Positions 19,870-32,134 of a DNA stretch of 64,000 nucleotides are shown piece after piece. This stretch comes from Pseudocercospora fijiensis CIRAD86 (lineage: Eukaryota; Ascomycota; Dothideomycetes; Mycosphaerellales; Mycosphaerellaceae). The stretch lies in the NCBI RefSeq assembly GCF_000340215.1, contig NW_006921539.1, positions 1,188,507 through 1,252,506 of the forward strand, written 5' to 3'. The position numbers and the translations under genes were made by a program. Each line of letters begins with the position of its first letter. The first letter of the stretch is position 1. The notes beneath the pieces were generated by a model. The model was given only the letters and a program-made list of their open reading frames with translations. It did no database searches and had not been told where the DNA came from.

Positions 19870-21425
19870 TCAAGCTTTTAGCGGTATAGCTACGAACAAG
19901 ACTAATCTAACTATATTGCGCCCGAAGAACGGGACCTATACCGTATACGTACTATTCTATCGAAACAACCGTACTAATTATTAAGCAAGGCCTTCTATAC
20001 GGCCTATTACACTAAGTTAAGCATACTAGACCGATATCTACTAATTCCGCTATATCCGTATCTTAGAGGCTAACAATATATTATTAGTGTTACCTCCTAT
20101 TACAATAGCCGGCTTATTACGAAGCAACAACAACCGTGCTACCGCTAGCAGCGCTAGTAATAACAACGCTAGTAGCATAGTTCCCGCTAAAGTGCCTACT
20201 AAAGTGCCTCCTACTAAAGAGCCTACCGGAGAGCCTATTAAAGAAGAACCTACAATTCTAGGTAATAATCTAGAATTACCTGTTAACGACATTCTTAATA
20301 ACATTGTCAATCGACGATATAGCTAGCTAGCCTTTAGCCCTTAACTAGTAGGGAGACTTTAAGAAGCTACTTAAAATAGACTTACTGCCCTACGTTAAGA
20401 ACAATAGCTAAAGGATAATCTCCTCGAGATTCGCCGTCTATAGGAAGCCCTAACAACTAATACTAAGCCGATAGTAGGGCCTTCCTTACTACCCGTCCCT
20501 ATCGAAAAGAAGGATGCTAAGCTTAAGGACTATACCGTATTTAACGGCTCTAGTCGCAAGCAATATAATAATTATATACGCGATTGTAAGCTTAACTAAC
20601 GAAATGCGCCGAGGGCTCTTCTAGATAACTATTTACTAGTTGTCTACGCTATACAGTACATTAATAGCGATCTAAAGCGTACCTAGGATAACCATTTCGA
20701 CTCCCTTACTAATCAGACCGCTATTTAGTAGCAAGACTATAAGACTATTATGCTAGACACCCTTAGAAACCCTATACTAAGGCAATAACACGCTTAGGAC
20801 TAATACCTTCGAGCTAAACAAAAGACTAATTAATCGGCTCGCTTATTTAAGGCCTATTTAAAGACCCTCGAGGACGATTTGCTAGCTAAGACCGACTCTA
20901 TCTAGATTTCCGAAATACGCCCTAAATTGCGATAGGAACTTATCCTCGAATTAGACCGTCGCCGTATATTCGAACAAGCTAACCTAATACGTATTCAATT
21001 CATAGTCGAAGTAGAAATAGCCGAACGAGCTGTTTAGCTTTAGCAACGACTAGAATTAAGGATCCGACTAGCTAGTACTAACCGTAGCAACCGTAGTAGC
21101 CGCGGAGGAAACTAAGGTTCCTACTAGGACAATAATGCTAATAATAGGAATAGTAACGATCGTAGAAGAGGCCGTAGCCGGCGGCTATATAGAGGAGGCC
21201 GTAATAGGGGCCGTAGAAGGGGCTCGTATCCCTATAGTACTAACCGCTTAACTAATAACAATAGCTACGGCAGTCTACTAACCGGGTTGAAGTGCTTTAA
21301 TTGTAATAGCACTAGCTATCTACTAGGCTAATGCGACAAACCTAAGGACTAGGCCCGAATTGACCGTACTTCCGCTAAACACCGAAAGCACCTCTTAGCG
21401 GCTAACGCTACCCCTATAGGCTAAC
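19870..21425 (+). pseudogene. gag of element A
   Basis: The plus-strand frame carries a Ser/Asn/Pro-rich N-terminal part (open at 20087-20326, rich in KVPTKVPPTKEPTGEP-type residues), a capsid-like helical region, and near 21290-21345 a CCHC zinc knuckle (KCFNCNSTS-Y-LG-CDKPK, the His now Tyr). An Arg/Gly/Ser-rich stretch precedes the knuckle. Gag would package element RNA. Many RIP-type stops. Confidence 0.75.
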
Positions 21426-22268
21426 CTTCGAAAAAAGAGTAAGCGCCGCACTAACTATTAGCCTCGTGCGGCGTAAGACTATCGACATTGTGCTAGCTAT
21501 AATACGCTCCTACCTTATATAGGATACGAAGGGCACTATCTATTAAACTAAGGTTATACTAGATCTAGGAAATTCAGTTAGTACCCTTATTAGCTATCGC
21601 CTAGCTAAGCAATTAGACCTTCGACAACTGCCGAAGACTAACCTACTAACCCTTGCTTAGTTTAATAACGCTCGGCACTTAACCTATAGGGCCTACTATA
21701 TTCCTATAGCTCTAAAGGACGACCTCGGAAATAAACGCCTACTAGACTTTACTACCTACGCAGTAGATATAGACAACCTATATAGGGGAGCTACTATTGT
21801 TATTAGCAACCCTATTCTTAAGTACTACGCTATAGCTATAGACCTAGGCCTCTAGAAGTAGCGATTTAGAATCGCTAGGAAAGAGAACATTAAATACATC
21901 GATATTAGCGAGTACCCTAACGATATTAGGGTCCTATTTATTAGCAACCTAATACCTGCCTTAGCTAATCCGACTGCCGACCTGCTCGGTAGTAATAACG
22001 ATAAACCTATGCTCCCTAATAATCCTAATTAGCTTGCTCGTATACTAGAGCCTATCCGAGAGACCTATATTAATGTGTTTAAATACTACCTAGCATCGAC
22101 ATTGCCTATATTCAAGGAGACGGATTATAAGATTAATATTATAGAGGGCAAGGAGGTTCCTTTTAGCCCCCTCTATAACCTTAGTAAGCGAGAGCTTGCT
22201 ATATTGCGTAAGTACCTAGAGGAAAACCTAGCTAATAGTCGAATTCGGTATAGTAACAGCCCTGCTAG
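21426..22268 (+). pseudogene. pol of element A, first part (protease and start of RT)
   Basis: Shows a retropepsin-like site VILDLGNSVSTLIS near 21550 (expected Asp-Ser-Gly now Asp-Leu-Gly) and the start of RT (FKETDYKINIIEGKEVPFSPLYNLS, 22110-22180). Cut at CTAG by element C; the rest continues at 36302. Confidence 0.8.
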
Positions 22269-22547
22269 TAAAGGACGGAAACTAATACTACTACTACTAC
22301 TTGTAGTAATAGTATAGGCTACCGAGGGTAATATAACCTATAGCAATATAGGCAGCTATATTTAGCAAGATAGGATAACGAGACTGTCGCTTAGGCTAAT
22401 AACTAGAGCCCTGCAATATAGGCATTATAGAAGTGTGATATAAACAATGTACTATACGAGGTTGATAATCTGTCTACTCTATAGAAGGAGGCCTCTTATA
22501 TAGGCTCAAAACTAGCCTATAGGTATAGGGCCGGTTACTAGCTAATA
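22269..22547 (-). repeat. 3' LTR of element C
   Basis: 279 bp, almost identical to 36023-36301; differences are mostly transitions. Confidence 0.85.
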
Positions 22548-22656
22548 TCCCTCCCTTTCTTCGTATCTAACTAGACACGTTTCATATTATACGCGCTTAA
22601 AACAAACATATATGCATCCTTAGCGCTCTTAGCTAAGGCTATTCTTAGAACTCCGC

Positions 22657-22680
22657 AATAATACCCCCGGGGTAGCATTA
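22657..22680. promoter_or_regulatory. palindrome (ACCCC/GGGGT class) after the extra ORF of element C
   Basis: AATAATACCCCC followed by GGGGTAGCATTA. One of seven related palindromes in two retrotransposon families. Confidence 0.5.
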
Positions 22681-22749
22681 ATCCTAGATACTATAATTAT
22701 GCAAAAACAACTTCCTAAGCAATACTATATAGACTTACTATTGCTTTAA

Positions 22750-25486
22750 CGCGCCGTAATCCTTACTAGCAATAACCTTATCTGCTAGTCGGCTCTCGAA
22801 ATCTCCTCCGTATACGTTAAAGCTATTAGCACCGAAGTACTATCCCTTATAGAAAGCTTAATTAACGAGGAGGTTAGTAGCCTTTTCCGTCGCAGCTTTC
22901 TCCTAATCGTATAGATATTCCTTAAGTCCTTCGTTATTAAGCTAGAGGATCTGTTTAACTTCGTTCTAAACAACGTAACTTAACTAAGGAATCCTACTAA
23001 CTAGGGCGTCGGAGATGTAGCCGAGGCCTTCGACTAAGATAGCCGTAGGGAAAGCGAATAGTACGAAGGAGTTAGAGGCTAGGAGGGCGGTTAGATTGCG
23101 GTGCGCTTTAGCAACCTAAGAGACTATTAAGTTCTCGTAGCCCTTAACCTTAGTACCGTTAATAACGCGAGAGTAGCCTAGGTTAATTAATATACGGTTG
23201 CTCTTAGTCTTTAGATTACTATATAGTAGGTATAGCATCTAAATAGAGACCTCGTACTCCTTTAGAGGGTTAAGGATCTACTCCGCTTTACGCCCCTTAC
23301 TATTAGGCTAACTATCGAATATATAGTCGAGGTCGTCGTCGGTAAGGTGCTTATTAGTAAGCTTGCCGATCTTGCTTAGTAGGACTAGGCTACGAGCCTT
23401 AAGCTTCTTAACCTAGTTTGTAAAGACCTCGGGCTAATATATGCCTTCGATAATAGTAGAGTAGCTAGTCTTATCCTTAGACATAAGGCAGACCTTAATA
23501 CGTAGGTAACTAGTACCCTCGCTAGCTGCGAGCTTAACTATATCTTATCCGAGACGAGTAGACTCCTTAGAAGGACAGTTTTCGTAAGTACCGCTAACCT
23601 TAAAGAACTTAGTAGGCTTAGGGACGGAGATAAGCTCGTATATATAATTAGGTCGAAGGGCGACAGCTAAGAGCTATAGGGCAGGGTGCTAGCGGACGAT
23701 TTAGTTACTTATACTATAAGTTTAAAGGGCATTGCGGCCTTCTTGCTTAGACTTAGGCATTGTACGTATATGCTAGAGGTACATTTCAAACTCCTCCTAT
23801 ATTAGATCGATAAGAAAAGGAAGATATACTCCGCGAGGCTCTTATAACTAACTAAAGACTTAAGGGAAGATAGCGTTGCTAGTCTAGCGAAAGTAGTCGA
23901 AGGAAGTGCCTTAGCTAAGGATGCCGGTAACGAACTTGCTCTAGCGATCTGTCGGCGTAAGGGCGCGAGTAACAGTACTAGTAGGGTTAAACGCGTAGAG
24001 TCCTAGAGATGTCGGGGCGGCAATAGGGTGTCTAGGAAACTAGTCCGTATAGGCCTAATTAGCCTTAAGGGCAGCGAAGGCATCTTAATTAGCGACATTA
24101 CGTCTAATCTTTAATAGGCGGCTAATAAGGACACTCGTCTTAGTACTAGCATAGAGACTATAGACCTTAGCAGCCTTTTTAATATAGTTAGCATATATAG
24201 TAAACCGCTCTTTACCTAGCTTACTAAGGTCGTCGAGCTGTTAATAGATAGATAGGGCGGTAGGAGCTTTACCTATATCGGCTTTAGGAACTATATCGAT
24301 CTCAGTAATAAGGTACGTAATAGAGTCGCCCTTATAAGAACTACAGATATTCTTAGTTAATAGAATCGGCGAGAGGCCTCTATCTCTACGCTCGCTAAAG
24401 GAGCCTTCGGAGGAGACATCTTCTAGTAGTATATCTAGTATATTAATATCCGAGTTACTATAGTTAGTACTATAGTTAGTACTATAGTCGGTACTAGAAG
24501 GAGTACTATACTTCTTAGTAGCCTTACGGAGGGCCTAGCGAGTATACAATGCCTTCTTACGCGCTACTTCGGCCTTAGCGCGCTCGTCTTAAACTTCTTA
24601 AGGGACCTTACGGTTACAGGTCGAGCGACGATCTTTAGCCTACATTTCTATAGCGAGCGTAAGACTAGCAGCCGTATCGGCCTCGGTTTCTAGGCGAAGA
24701 GCCTTACGTTTAAGGATATTAACGATAGGAGCCTCTTAACCTTTAATAATAAAGCCTATACTATTAATACGATAGCCCTTCTCTTTTAGTAGATCCTTAG
24801 TTGTCTATACGTTAAGATCGACCTAGACAATCGCATTGTAGTGCTTCTTCTAGTAGGCTATCGTAAAGTCGTTAAGCGTAAAGGACAAGTTAAGTAACTG
24901 CTTACCTACCTTCTTGCTAGCGGTAGATATACGATAGATTATAGTACGGGAAAGATGCTCGGCGCCTTAACGACGGACCTTATACTTGTTAACGAACGAA
25001 GAGACCTACTTAGTATACTCTTGTCTACCGTAGGCGAAGTTAACAAGGCTCTTAGAAAGACTACTTAGTCCTCCCTAATGTTCGAAGGCCTAGTCGAGGG
25101 TCTTAAAGCGTAAACGAATCTAGGTGCCGGCTGTCTCGAGGCTATAGACGATAGGAAAGGCTTGTTCGATATCTATATCGTTAAGAACCTCGCGCTTAAA
25201 GATACGCTTACCGATAGACTAACGCAAGTTGTTTATACTATATATAACTAAGATAGTAGCCTTCTTAATGTTCCTATTAATAACGCGTAGTAGGGTACGA
25301 GCGTTCTAGATCTTCTCTTAAGGGTCTTTAAAGGCAGTAACGATCTAGAAGCAGTGCTCGAGGCTAGTTGCAGCAGCTAAGGCGCTATCGGAGGGGGCTT
25401 CGATCGGGACTAGTACGCCTAGGTTTAGGGCTAGTAGGTTGCTACTACTACTAGCGCCTAGCGGATTTAGGGCGCCGGAAGACATC
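22750..25486 (-). pseudogene. extra ~900-codon frame downstream of pol in element C, unrecognised
   Basis: A minus-strand frame starts at an ATG at 25484-25486 (MSSGALNPLGASSSS) and can be followed for roughly 910 codons through RIP-type stops to about 22750, just before the 3' LTR. It is soluble-looking: a Ser/Ala-rich N terminus, long Lys/Arg helical segments, an acidic Ser/Tyr-rich linker (repeated STNY) and a mixed C-terminal half. I see no signal peptide or membrane segments, so the position is that of env but the composition is not. No family recognised; candidates are a second gag-like protein or a captured gene. Confidence 0.55.
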
Positions 25487-25906
25487 TTAGTCGACCGGAG
25501 CGGAAAGGAGTTAGTAACGAGCTTACAAAAACGTTCGTAGCTTGTTAATAATAATTAAAGGGTTTAGATAGAAGAGGGGGGGGGTAGGCGGTAGTAAGTT
25601 AGTTAGTATTCGAGTAGAAGAAAGAGCTTAGAAGGCTCGCCTTAAATAGGGTACGAAGGTAGCGTAGTCCGTATATTCCGGTAAAGTAAACGGATAACGA
25701 TTACATATAGACCCTAAAAAGTAAAGCTATATACGAGACTCTTTTGTTAGTAGGGCGGCTAAAGTTTAACAATCGATCTAGCTAATTGCTAGTAGCGACT
25801 ACGTGCCTTTTATTAACCTCTAGCTTTCGTAGATTCCTGCGCACTCGAAATGTAACTAGTTAGTTCGAGTACCTAGTAGTAATCTATAGTAGTAAGACTA
25901 GCGGGA

Positions 25907-25933
25907 CTAATAATACCCCCGAGGTAGTACTAG
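25907..25933. promoter_or_regulatory. palindrome between pol and the extra ORF of element C
   Basis: CTAATAATACCCC then CGAGGTAGTACTAG; one transition breaks perfect symmetry. Confidence 0.5.
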
Positions 25934-26337
25934 CTTTTCTCTAGAGATACTCGGCAACTAGAAGCAAATCGCCTAGGCCTAGCGTAGCTTATATTAGCCT
26001 ATAGCACTATCGTTATAGATATAGCATTACCTTTCACAGTAGCAGGCATATAAACGTAGCCTATGCGTTCTTCTTTCTTCTAGACACTAAGCTTAGCGGC
26101 CTAAGGTCCCTATTCCTAGAGGCTATAGGCCTAGGTTGCTACGTCTATCTAAGAGCTAGGAAGGGAGAGGGATCCTCCCTTTCTTAGTGCCCTACGTAAC
26201 TAATACTAATTAGGGCAGGAACAATCTTCTCTAGCGGAGTATCTTATTATCGTTACTACCTAAGGGCGGTTGCTAGAGACTAGGAAACTAGAGGGAAGTA
26301 GTCCTAGAAGGGCGGGAAGTTAGGTTCGGCTAGCTTC

Positions 26338-26364
26338 CGAATACTATCCCTAGGGTATTATTCG
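26338..26364. promoter_or_regulatory. related palindrome downstream of pol in element C
   Basis: CGAATACTATCCC then TAGGGTATTATTCG; a variant of the same architecture. Confidence 0.4.
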
Positions 26365-28243
26365 GAAGTTATACCCTGTATAGTTCTTTTCTAAGGAAAC
26401 ACAAAAAGAGTAAAGCTATAGCAACATTAATCGAAGGTAAAAGACAAAAGAGTAAAACAATAGATAAGGTAAAAGCAAAGAAGGGCAACAACTAAGAGCA
26501 TTAACATCCGTAGGAACTAGGAATAGGCAGTAAGGACTAAAGCTAAAGGGTAGCGCTATATTAATAGCGCGGAGAATAGTTGATAGAGGTAAGGAAAGCA
26601 ACGTAGTAGAGGTAGGAAAGGATATACGATTATTTAGTCTCGGGGTCGTCTAGCTATAATTCTAGGCGGTCTTTATCGCTAGACTAGTTAGGTTCCTCGG
26701 AGTTAGAGTTAGATAGCTAGAAGTCTAGTTTACTATTAGAATCGGAATTAATATCGGAAACGCTCTATATATAGTTAATCTATATATAACCCTCCCTCTG
26801 TTCTTAAGTTATTCCTAATAGCTTACTAAGACGAATCTAGGGATAGGCGTAGTTCTTAGGCAGAATAGGATCTATAATAGCGGCAGGATCCTCCTCCCGA
26901 TAGGTATCTAAGGACGGTAGAGGGTCTGTAGAGGCACTAACTTCCTCCTCGGTCGGCGGAGGGCGGGCAGGTTTACGTAACTTAACGATCTTCTTTAGAT
27001 TAGCCCGAGGGTAAGAGTGCTTTAAGGTAGCACTATCTAGCTCCTAAAGAAGGTATACGGAACCCGAGTAAAGGACCTCCTTTACTCTATAAGGACCCTT
27101 CTACTTAAAGGCTAGCTTATAGGAGTAACTATACTCTAGTTCGGACCGGTATAGAAGGACTATATCGCTAATCTTTAGAGGTTCCTAATTAACAGCATTA
27201 TAGTTATTAAAATACTACTTAGCCTCTTCCCGAAGCCGACGTTGTCGAGCAAGACCCTCTTAAGAAGTCGTAGTTATATCCTTAAGAGCCTTAGCCCGTA
27301 GGGTAAGAAGGTCTACCCTAGTACGAATAGACCCCTAATCGTAAACGCCGTACGTACGATAGGACAATTTAATAGGAAGAACGGCGTCCCTCCTAATTAT
27401 AAGTTCCGCTAGTATAAGTCTAGTCGTATCGATAATAGTAGTTCGGTCCGCCTAGAGAAGGGCTAGGATACGGATAGAAATAGGAACTAATCTATCGCTA
27501 CTATTAGTTATTTTAAACAGGGCATTAATTAACGACCGATAGCCGCGCTTAATAATAGCATTCGACTAGGGATAGTATAGGGAGATACGAACGTTCTTCG
27601 CCCTATACAAAACAAGTAGCGCTTAAACCTCCTTAGCTATATTGTTCGTAGCGTTATCTAAGATAACCTCGTAAGGTGTTCCCTAGCGGCAAAACAGATC
27701 CTTAAACAGGAAGGTAGCTATATTACGGGCATTAATAGTACCGCAACCTTTACGGAAATAATAGGCCTCCGGCTATTAAGAAAGACCCTCTCGAATAATA
27801 TATAGGCTATTATTGCGGCTAAGATAGACCCTATCGCTATACTACCGCTCCCTAACTAACTAGGTAGTAGGGATACGTAGCTCTCCTAGACGCCGGTAGC
27901 TGTTCCTAAAGTTGCACTTAGGACAGCTCTTATAGTAGTGGGAGATATTAGCCTATACGCCGTCCTACTAGTAGCGTCGACGAAGGATATCGAAGGTGCC
28001 CTCCGCCGCCCGGTAGCCGAGCTTATCGTAAACAAAGCGAAGGATTTCTTATCGGGCTACTAGATTGTTAATAATACGCTAGAGCGGTGCATTAATTATA
28101 GCCTATCGCTAAAGGATGCGATCTTTAATAAGGAACCTCCGGGAATAGCGAATAATACGACGGTATTAACTCCTTAATAGACTAGGAGCTCTCTTCGTAT
28201 AGATAAGGAAGTAGGCGATATTATAGGAGTCGTCGGAGTAGAC

Positions 28244-28375
28244 TATTACGAAGGAACAAGGTAGTCGGCTAGGTTAATGTATTCTCTATCTCTCTAGGTC
28301 CCTATTAGAAGGTATATATACCTCGTACGCCTACGGAAGGTATGCCTTATAGGCTAGCTTATAGCTGCCGTAACA
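28244..28375. repeat. LTR of element D, left copy
   Basis: Starts TATTACG (from TGTTACG) and ends CCGTAACA. Confidence 0.85.
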
Positions 28376-28679
28376 ATACCCCCGTCTAAACAGAACAAAG
28401 GCGACATACTAGGTCGCTTATATAAGCATTGTATCGCTATGTCCTTCTTGTCTCCGTACGTTGTCTCCGTACGAGTCGTCGCGGCTATACTACTACGGCG
28501 ATATCCGCAGTCTCGGAAGTCGTTGTTTAGTAACGGAAGCGCTGTCCGTTATAGCGCTAACGGCTATTCGGACGGCTATTCTAGCGCTAACGGCTATTCT
28601 AGCGTATGTAATAGGGGGTCTTCCTCGCGCGTAGAAGACGCTTATCTATCCTCTTAGGCTTAGTCGTATCGCATCCTTT

Positions 28680-29400
28680 AGGCTAGTATCGCCGCTTAGG
28701 CTCGTATAGCTCGTGCGGCTCGTTAGGCTCGTACGGCTCGTTAAGCTCGTACTGCTCTTTAAGCCCGTTAGGCTGTCTAGGCTCTTTAGGCTATCTAGTC
28801 GTCGCGCGCTCGCTAGTCGCGTTCTTAAGTATATTAGGCTCTTTAGGCTCGTACTAGTCTTTAGGCCCGTTAGGCTGTCTAGTCGTCGCGCGCTCGCTAG
28901 TTGCGTTCTTAAGTGTATCTAGCTCGTTAGGCTCGTACGGCTCGTTAAGCTCGTACGGCTCGTACGGCTCGTACGGCTCGTTAGGCTCGTACGGCTCGTT
29001 AAGCTCGTACTGCTCTTTAAGCCCGTTAGACTGTCTAGGCTCTTTAGGCTGTCTAGTCGTCGCGCGCTCGCTAGTCGCGTTCTTAAGTGTATTAGGCTCT
29101 TTAGGCTCGTACTAGTCTTTAGGCCCGTTAGGCTGTCTAGTCGTCGCGCGCTCGCTAGTCGCGTTCTTAAGTGTATCTAGCTCGTTAGGCTCGTACGGCT
29201 CGTTAAGCTCGTTAGGCTCGTACGGCTCGTTAGGCTTACTAGGCTCTTTAAGCTCGTACTACTCTTTAAGCTCGTTCTCGTACGGCTCGTTAGGCTCGTA
29301 CGGCTCGTTAGGCTACTTAGGCCCGTATAGCTGCTTAGGCTTATACTATCGGTTAGGCTCGTACGGGTCGTTAAGGTCGTCTAGCTAGTACGGCTACTCG
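28680..29400. repeat. higher-order tandem repeat inside element D
   Basis: The basic unit is about 9-18 bp (ggctcgtac / ggctcgtta). A higher-order unit of about 258 bp is present twice (starting near 28743 and 29001); each copy has a CGTCGCGCGCTCGCTAG block twice. No CRISPR-like spacers. Open frames here are by-products of the repeat. Confidence 0.8.
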
Positions 29401-29846
29401 AGTTTATATATCTAGTACTTATCTAACTCTTCGACCTACTCGATCTATAGTAGCTAGTCTCGCTGTTATAGCGCTTTAGGTACCTGCGCTTTAGGTCTCT
29501 ATTATAGCACTATACGTCGCTATTATAGCGCTTTAAGTAGCGCCGGATAGTATGTATCTTGTTCTTGTAGCTATTCCGCTATTCCGCCGTATTTTGCTAT
29601 TATCCGGCTTAGAGATAGTCGCGTACGGTAAGGGCTATTTAGGCGTCTTTCTCGGCGGCGTACTATAGGCTGCTTGTTCCGGGGTATATGTTTCGCGGCG
29701 TACGCGGGAAGGGCGGTTCTCGTTATTGTTATTGTTTTTATACGGAAGTTCTTGTATTCGGAGGGCTGTTTTTTATATATCGTTCGTCTCGCGTATTCGG
29801 TACGCTTAACGAATCGAAAGGTTCTTAACCTAGTAGTACTACTAAT

Positions 29847-29978
29847 TGTTACGAAGGAACAAGGTAGTCGGCTAGGTTAATATATTCTCTATCTCTCTAG
29901 GTCCCTATCGGAAGGTATGTATACCTCGTACGCCTACGGAAGGTATGCCTTATAGGCTAGCTTGCAGCTGCCGTAATA
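29847..29978. repeat. LTR of element D, right copy
   Basis: Starts TGTTACG and ends CCGTAATA (from TAACA). Each copy keeps the end that the other has lost, so the original termini can be read. Confidence 0.85.
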
Positions 29979-32086
29979 TAGACCCTATTAAGGATATTAT
30001 CCCTACCTAGTTCGCCCGCCTTAGTATCGTCCTAGTCCTCGCCGTTAGTAGTAGGGTCTTCGTTAGGCTAGTTACTAGGTTAGTCGTCGGCAGTAGGCCT
30101 AGTAATTACCGGTATAGCATTAATATAGAAGGTAGTAAAGAAGGTACGGTTAATAACCGCGTCGATATCCTCTTCTTCTATTATCTCGGCGATGTCCTCT
30201 TCTATAGCAGGCCTTCTAGAAAGGCTATCCGGTCTAGTATGCTTCTTACTAGGAATATAGAAGACGTCGAAATTAAACAAATAGATCTAGGCAACCTACC
30301 GAGCTATCGTAGAGTTAGGCAGGTCGGAGGCTATACGGTTAAGTTAATAGACTAGCGTCTAAGTGTCGACTTCTAGGCGAAAGAATACTCTAAAGAGCTA
30401 AGGTCGGAACTTCTTAAGAGCCTTATAGATACTAAGGTACTCTCGCTTGCTAGTATCGTATCGGGCCTCGATAGGTTTCTATAGACCGGACTCGTACCGG
30501 ATAGGGTAACGTAAGGAGGGCTCCTTACGATTATACTATATTAGTATCTCGCTATAGCCTTCCCCGCTCGAGTCGATAGTAATAATTAGTAGACCTACGC
30601 CTTCCGAGTAGTTAATAGAGGTAAGCGTAGGCGCGCTAACAAGTGCCTTAGTAACCTTGTCCTTAGCGGCTTAGTAAACGGAGGTCTATTTAAACTCTGT
30701 ATCCTTCTTAAGCAAGGCGTATAGAGGCTTGTATACTAACGCAAAGTTTTCGACCTAGATACGGAAGTAGGAGACTACTCTAAGCTAGATCCGGACATCT
30801 TTCTAATAGGTAGGGTCGGGCTAGGACACAATCTTTAGGACCCGTATATTGTTAGGATAGCGGCCGTTCTTATTAGTTACAAACCCGACAATGTTTATTC
30901 GCTTGTATAGGAGCTAGAGCTTCTCCCTATATACCGTTAGGTTAGCTCGCTCTAGGTCGCAGAGGATACTATCGAGGTTCTAAATATATTCGAGAAAGAA
31001 CCTACGGATGCTAGGCTCTACTTCTTTATTATCGTACCTAGTTTTAGGGCCCTTAATACCGATGTCGTTAAGGAAAGGCATCGCTATATAGGAGATATAG
31101 GCCGCGAGGACTTAGTTTATAATGCGAACGAACTAGGCTACTAAGTTAGTCGCCCCTTAGGGAAGGGTAGTTTGTCGGTATAGTCTAAGAGGCGTTTCGA
31201 AACTAGTTAGGTCTCTACTATTAGGGTAGAGAGGTATCTAGTCGTAGCCCGAGAACATATTAACTAGCGAGGCTACTATATAGTTAGCAAAGGCTTCTAA
31301 GAACCTATTAGTCTCCGGAGGGAGGTTAGTATCTCTAATCGTAACTACGTTAAACTTTTATATAGCGTTAATTAGACGGTACTTCTTTAGTTCCCTAGGA
31401 GCTGTCTTCTTCTAAACTAGGAAGTATAGGTTGCGATACGAGGCATAGGAAGGCTCTAAGGTGCTAGCCTTTATACGCTGCCGTATTATGTTCTTAACTA
31501 TACCTCTTAGGCTTAGGTTTAGCTTAAACCCTAGGTAAGCCTAAGGCTTATACTCGATCGTTCGGATCCTCTATAGAGGGGCAACCTCCGGGTTAATCCT
31601 ACCTAGATACGTAAAGTTATATACTAATACGGCTTCGCGGTTATATAGAAGCTCGTATAGCAAATCTAGTTCAAGATCCGAAAGCTCGATACTAGGTTTA
31701 ATGTTCGCTAGTCTCTCCGGCGTTAGCCTCGATCCCCTAGGAATAGCGGAGAACTTTTTAGTAATATACCTCTAGTCGTATAGACTATCCCTAGGTGTTA
31801 ATATCGCTTCGCGGTTAAGGCACTTCTATCGCTAGTTAGGATTTCCGCTAGGATTAGACCTATCGGTTATATATACGCTGCCCTTTACGGGCTTAATCTT
31901 ATTAGCTACCCTCTTATATAGGGTATATATACTAACCGCTCGTAATACCCGAGCTCTCTCTCTTTAACGTTAGGCCCGGAGATTAGTATAATAGAACAGC
32001 GCGTAAACTTTATCGGAAGTCTCCTTAAGTCGGTAGGTATATAGCTAGTAATCCTAATTTATAATTCTAGCGAAAACGTTAGATTC

Positions 32087-32113
32087 CTAATAATACCCCC
32101 GGGGTAGTATTAG
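32087..32113. promoter_or_regulatory. palindrome at the gag/pol junction of element C
   Basis: CTAATAATACCCC, a 2-base centre, then GGGTAGTATTAG: arms pair over nearly their whole length. Confidence 0.55.
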
Positions 32114-32134
32114 CCCGGCGCTCTAATTAGTTAG

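Larger units (their letters stand above)
28244..29978. mobile_element. non-autonomous LTR retrotransposon D (TRIM-like)
   Basis: Two 132-bp direct repeats (28244-28375 and 29847-29978) with TGTTA...TAACA-type ends flank about 1.47 kb. A perfect 5-bp duplication TAGAC (28239-28243 and 29979-29983) proves insertion. There is no gag or pol; the interior is mainly tandem repeats. Inserted between RNase H and integrase of element C. Its orientation is undetermined. Confidence 0.85.
26640..32060 (-). pseudogene. pol of element C (RT, RNase H, integrase), split by element D
   Basis: RT is recognisable near 31000-31400: MPFLNDIGIKGPKTRYD contains the active-site pair as Asn-Asp (from Asp-Asp by a TpG to TpA change) in the PF-x-DD-x4-KGPKT form seen in some fungal Ty3-type elements instead of YxDD. 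RNase H ends FNFDVFYIPSKKHTRPDSLSRRPA at 30210-30280. Element D interrupts at 28244-29978. The integrase zinc-binding segment (LRFVYDKLGYRAAEGTFDIL ... HYYKSCPKCNF) lies at 27900-28070, followed by the catalytic core and a C-terminal domain to about 26640. Confidence 0.75.

Noticed and set aside
28680..29400. Regular repeats that might suggest a CRISPR-like array
   Set aside because: The units are contiguous with no unique spacers, lie inside an LTR element with target duplications, and the genome is fungal.
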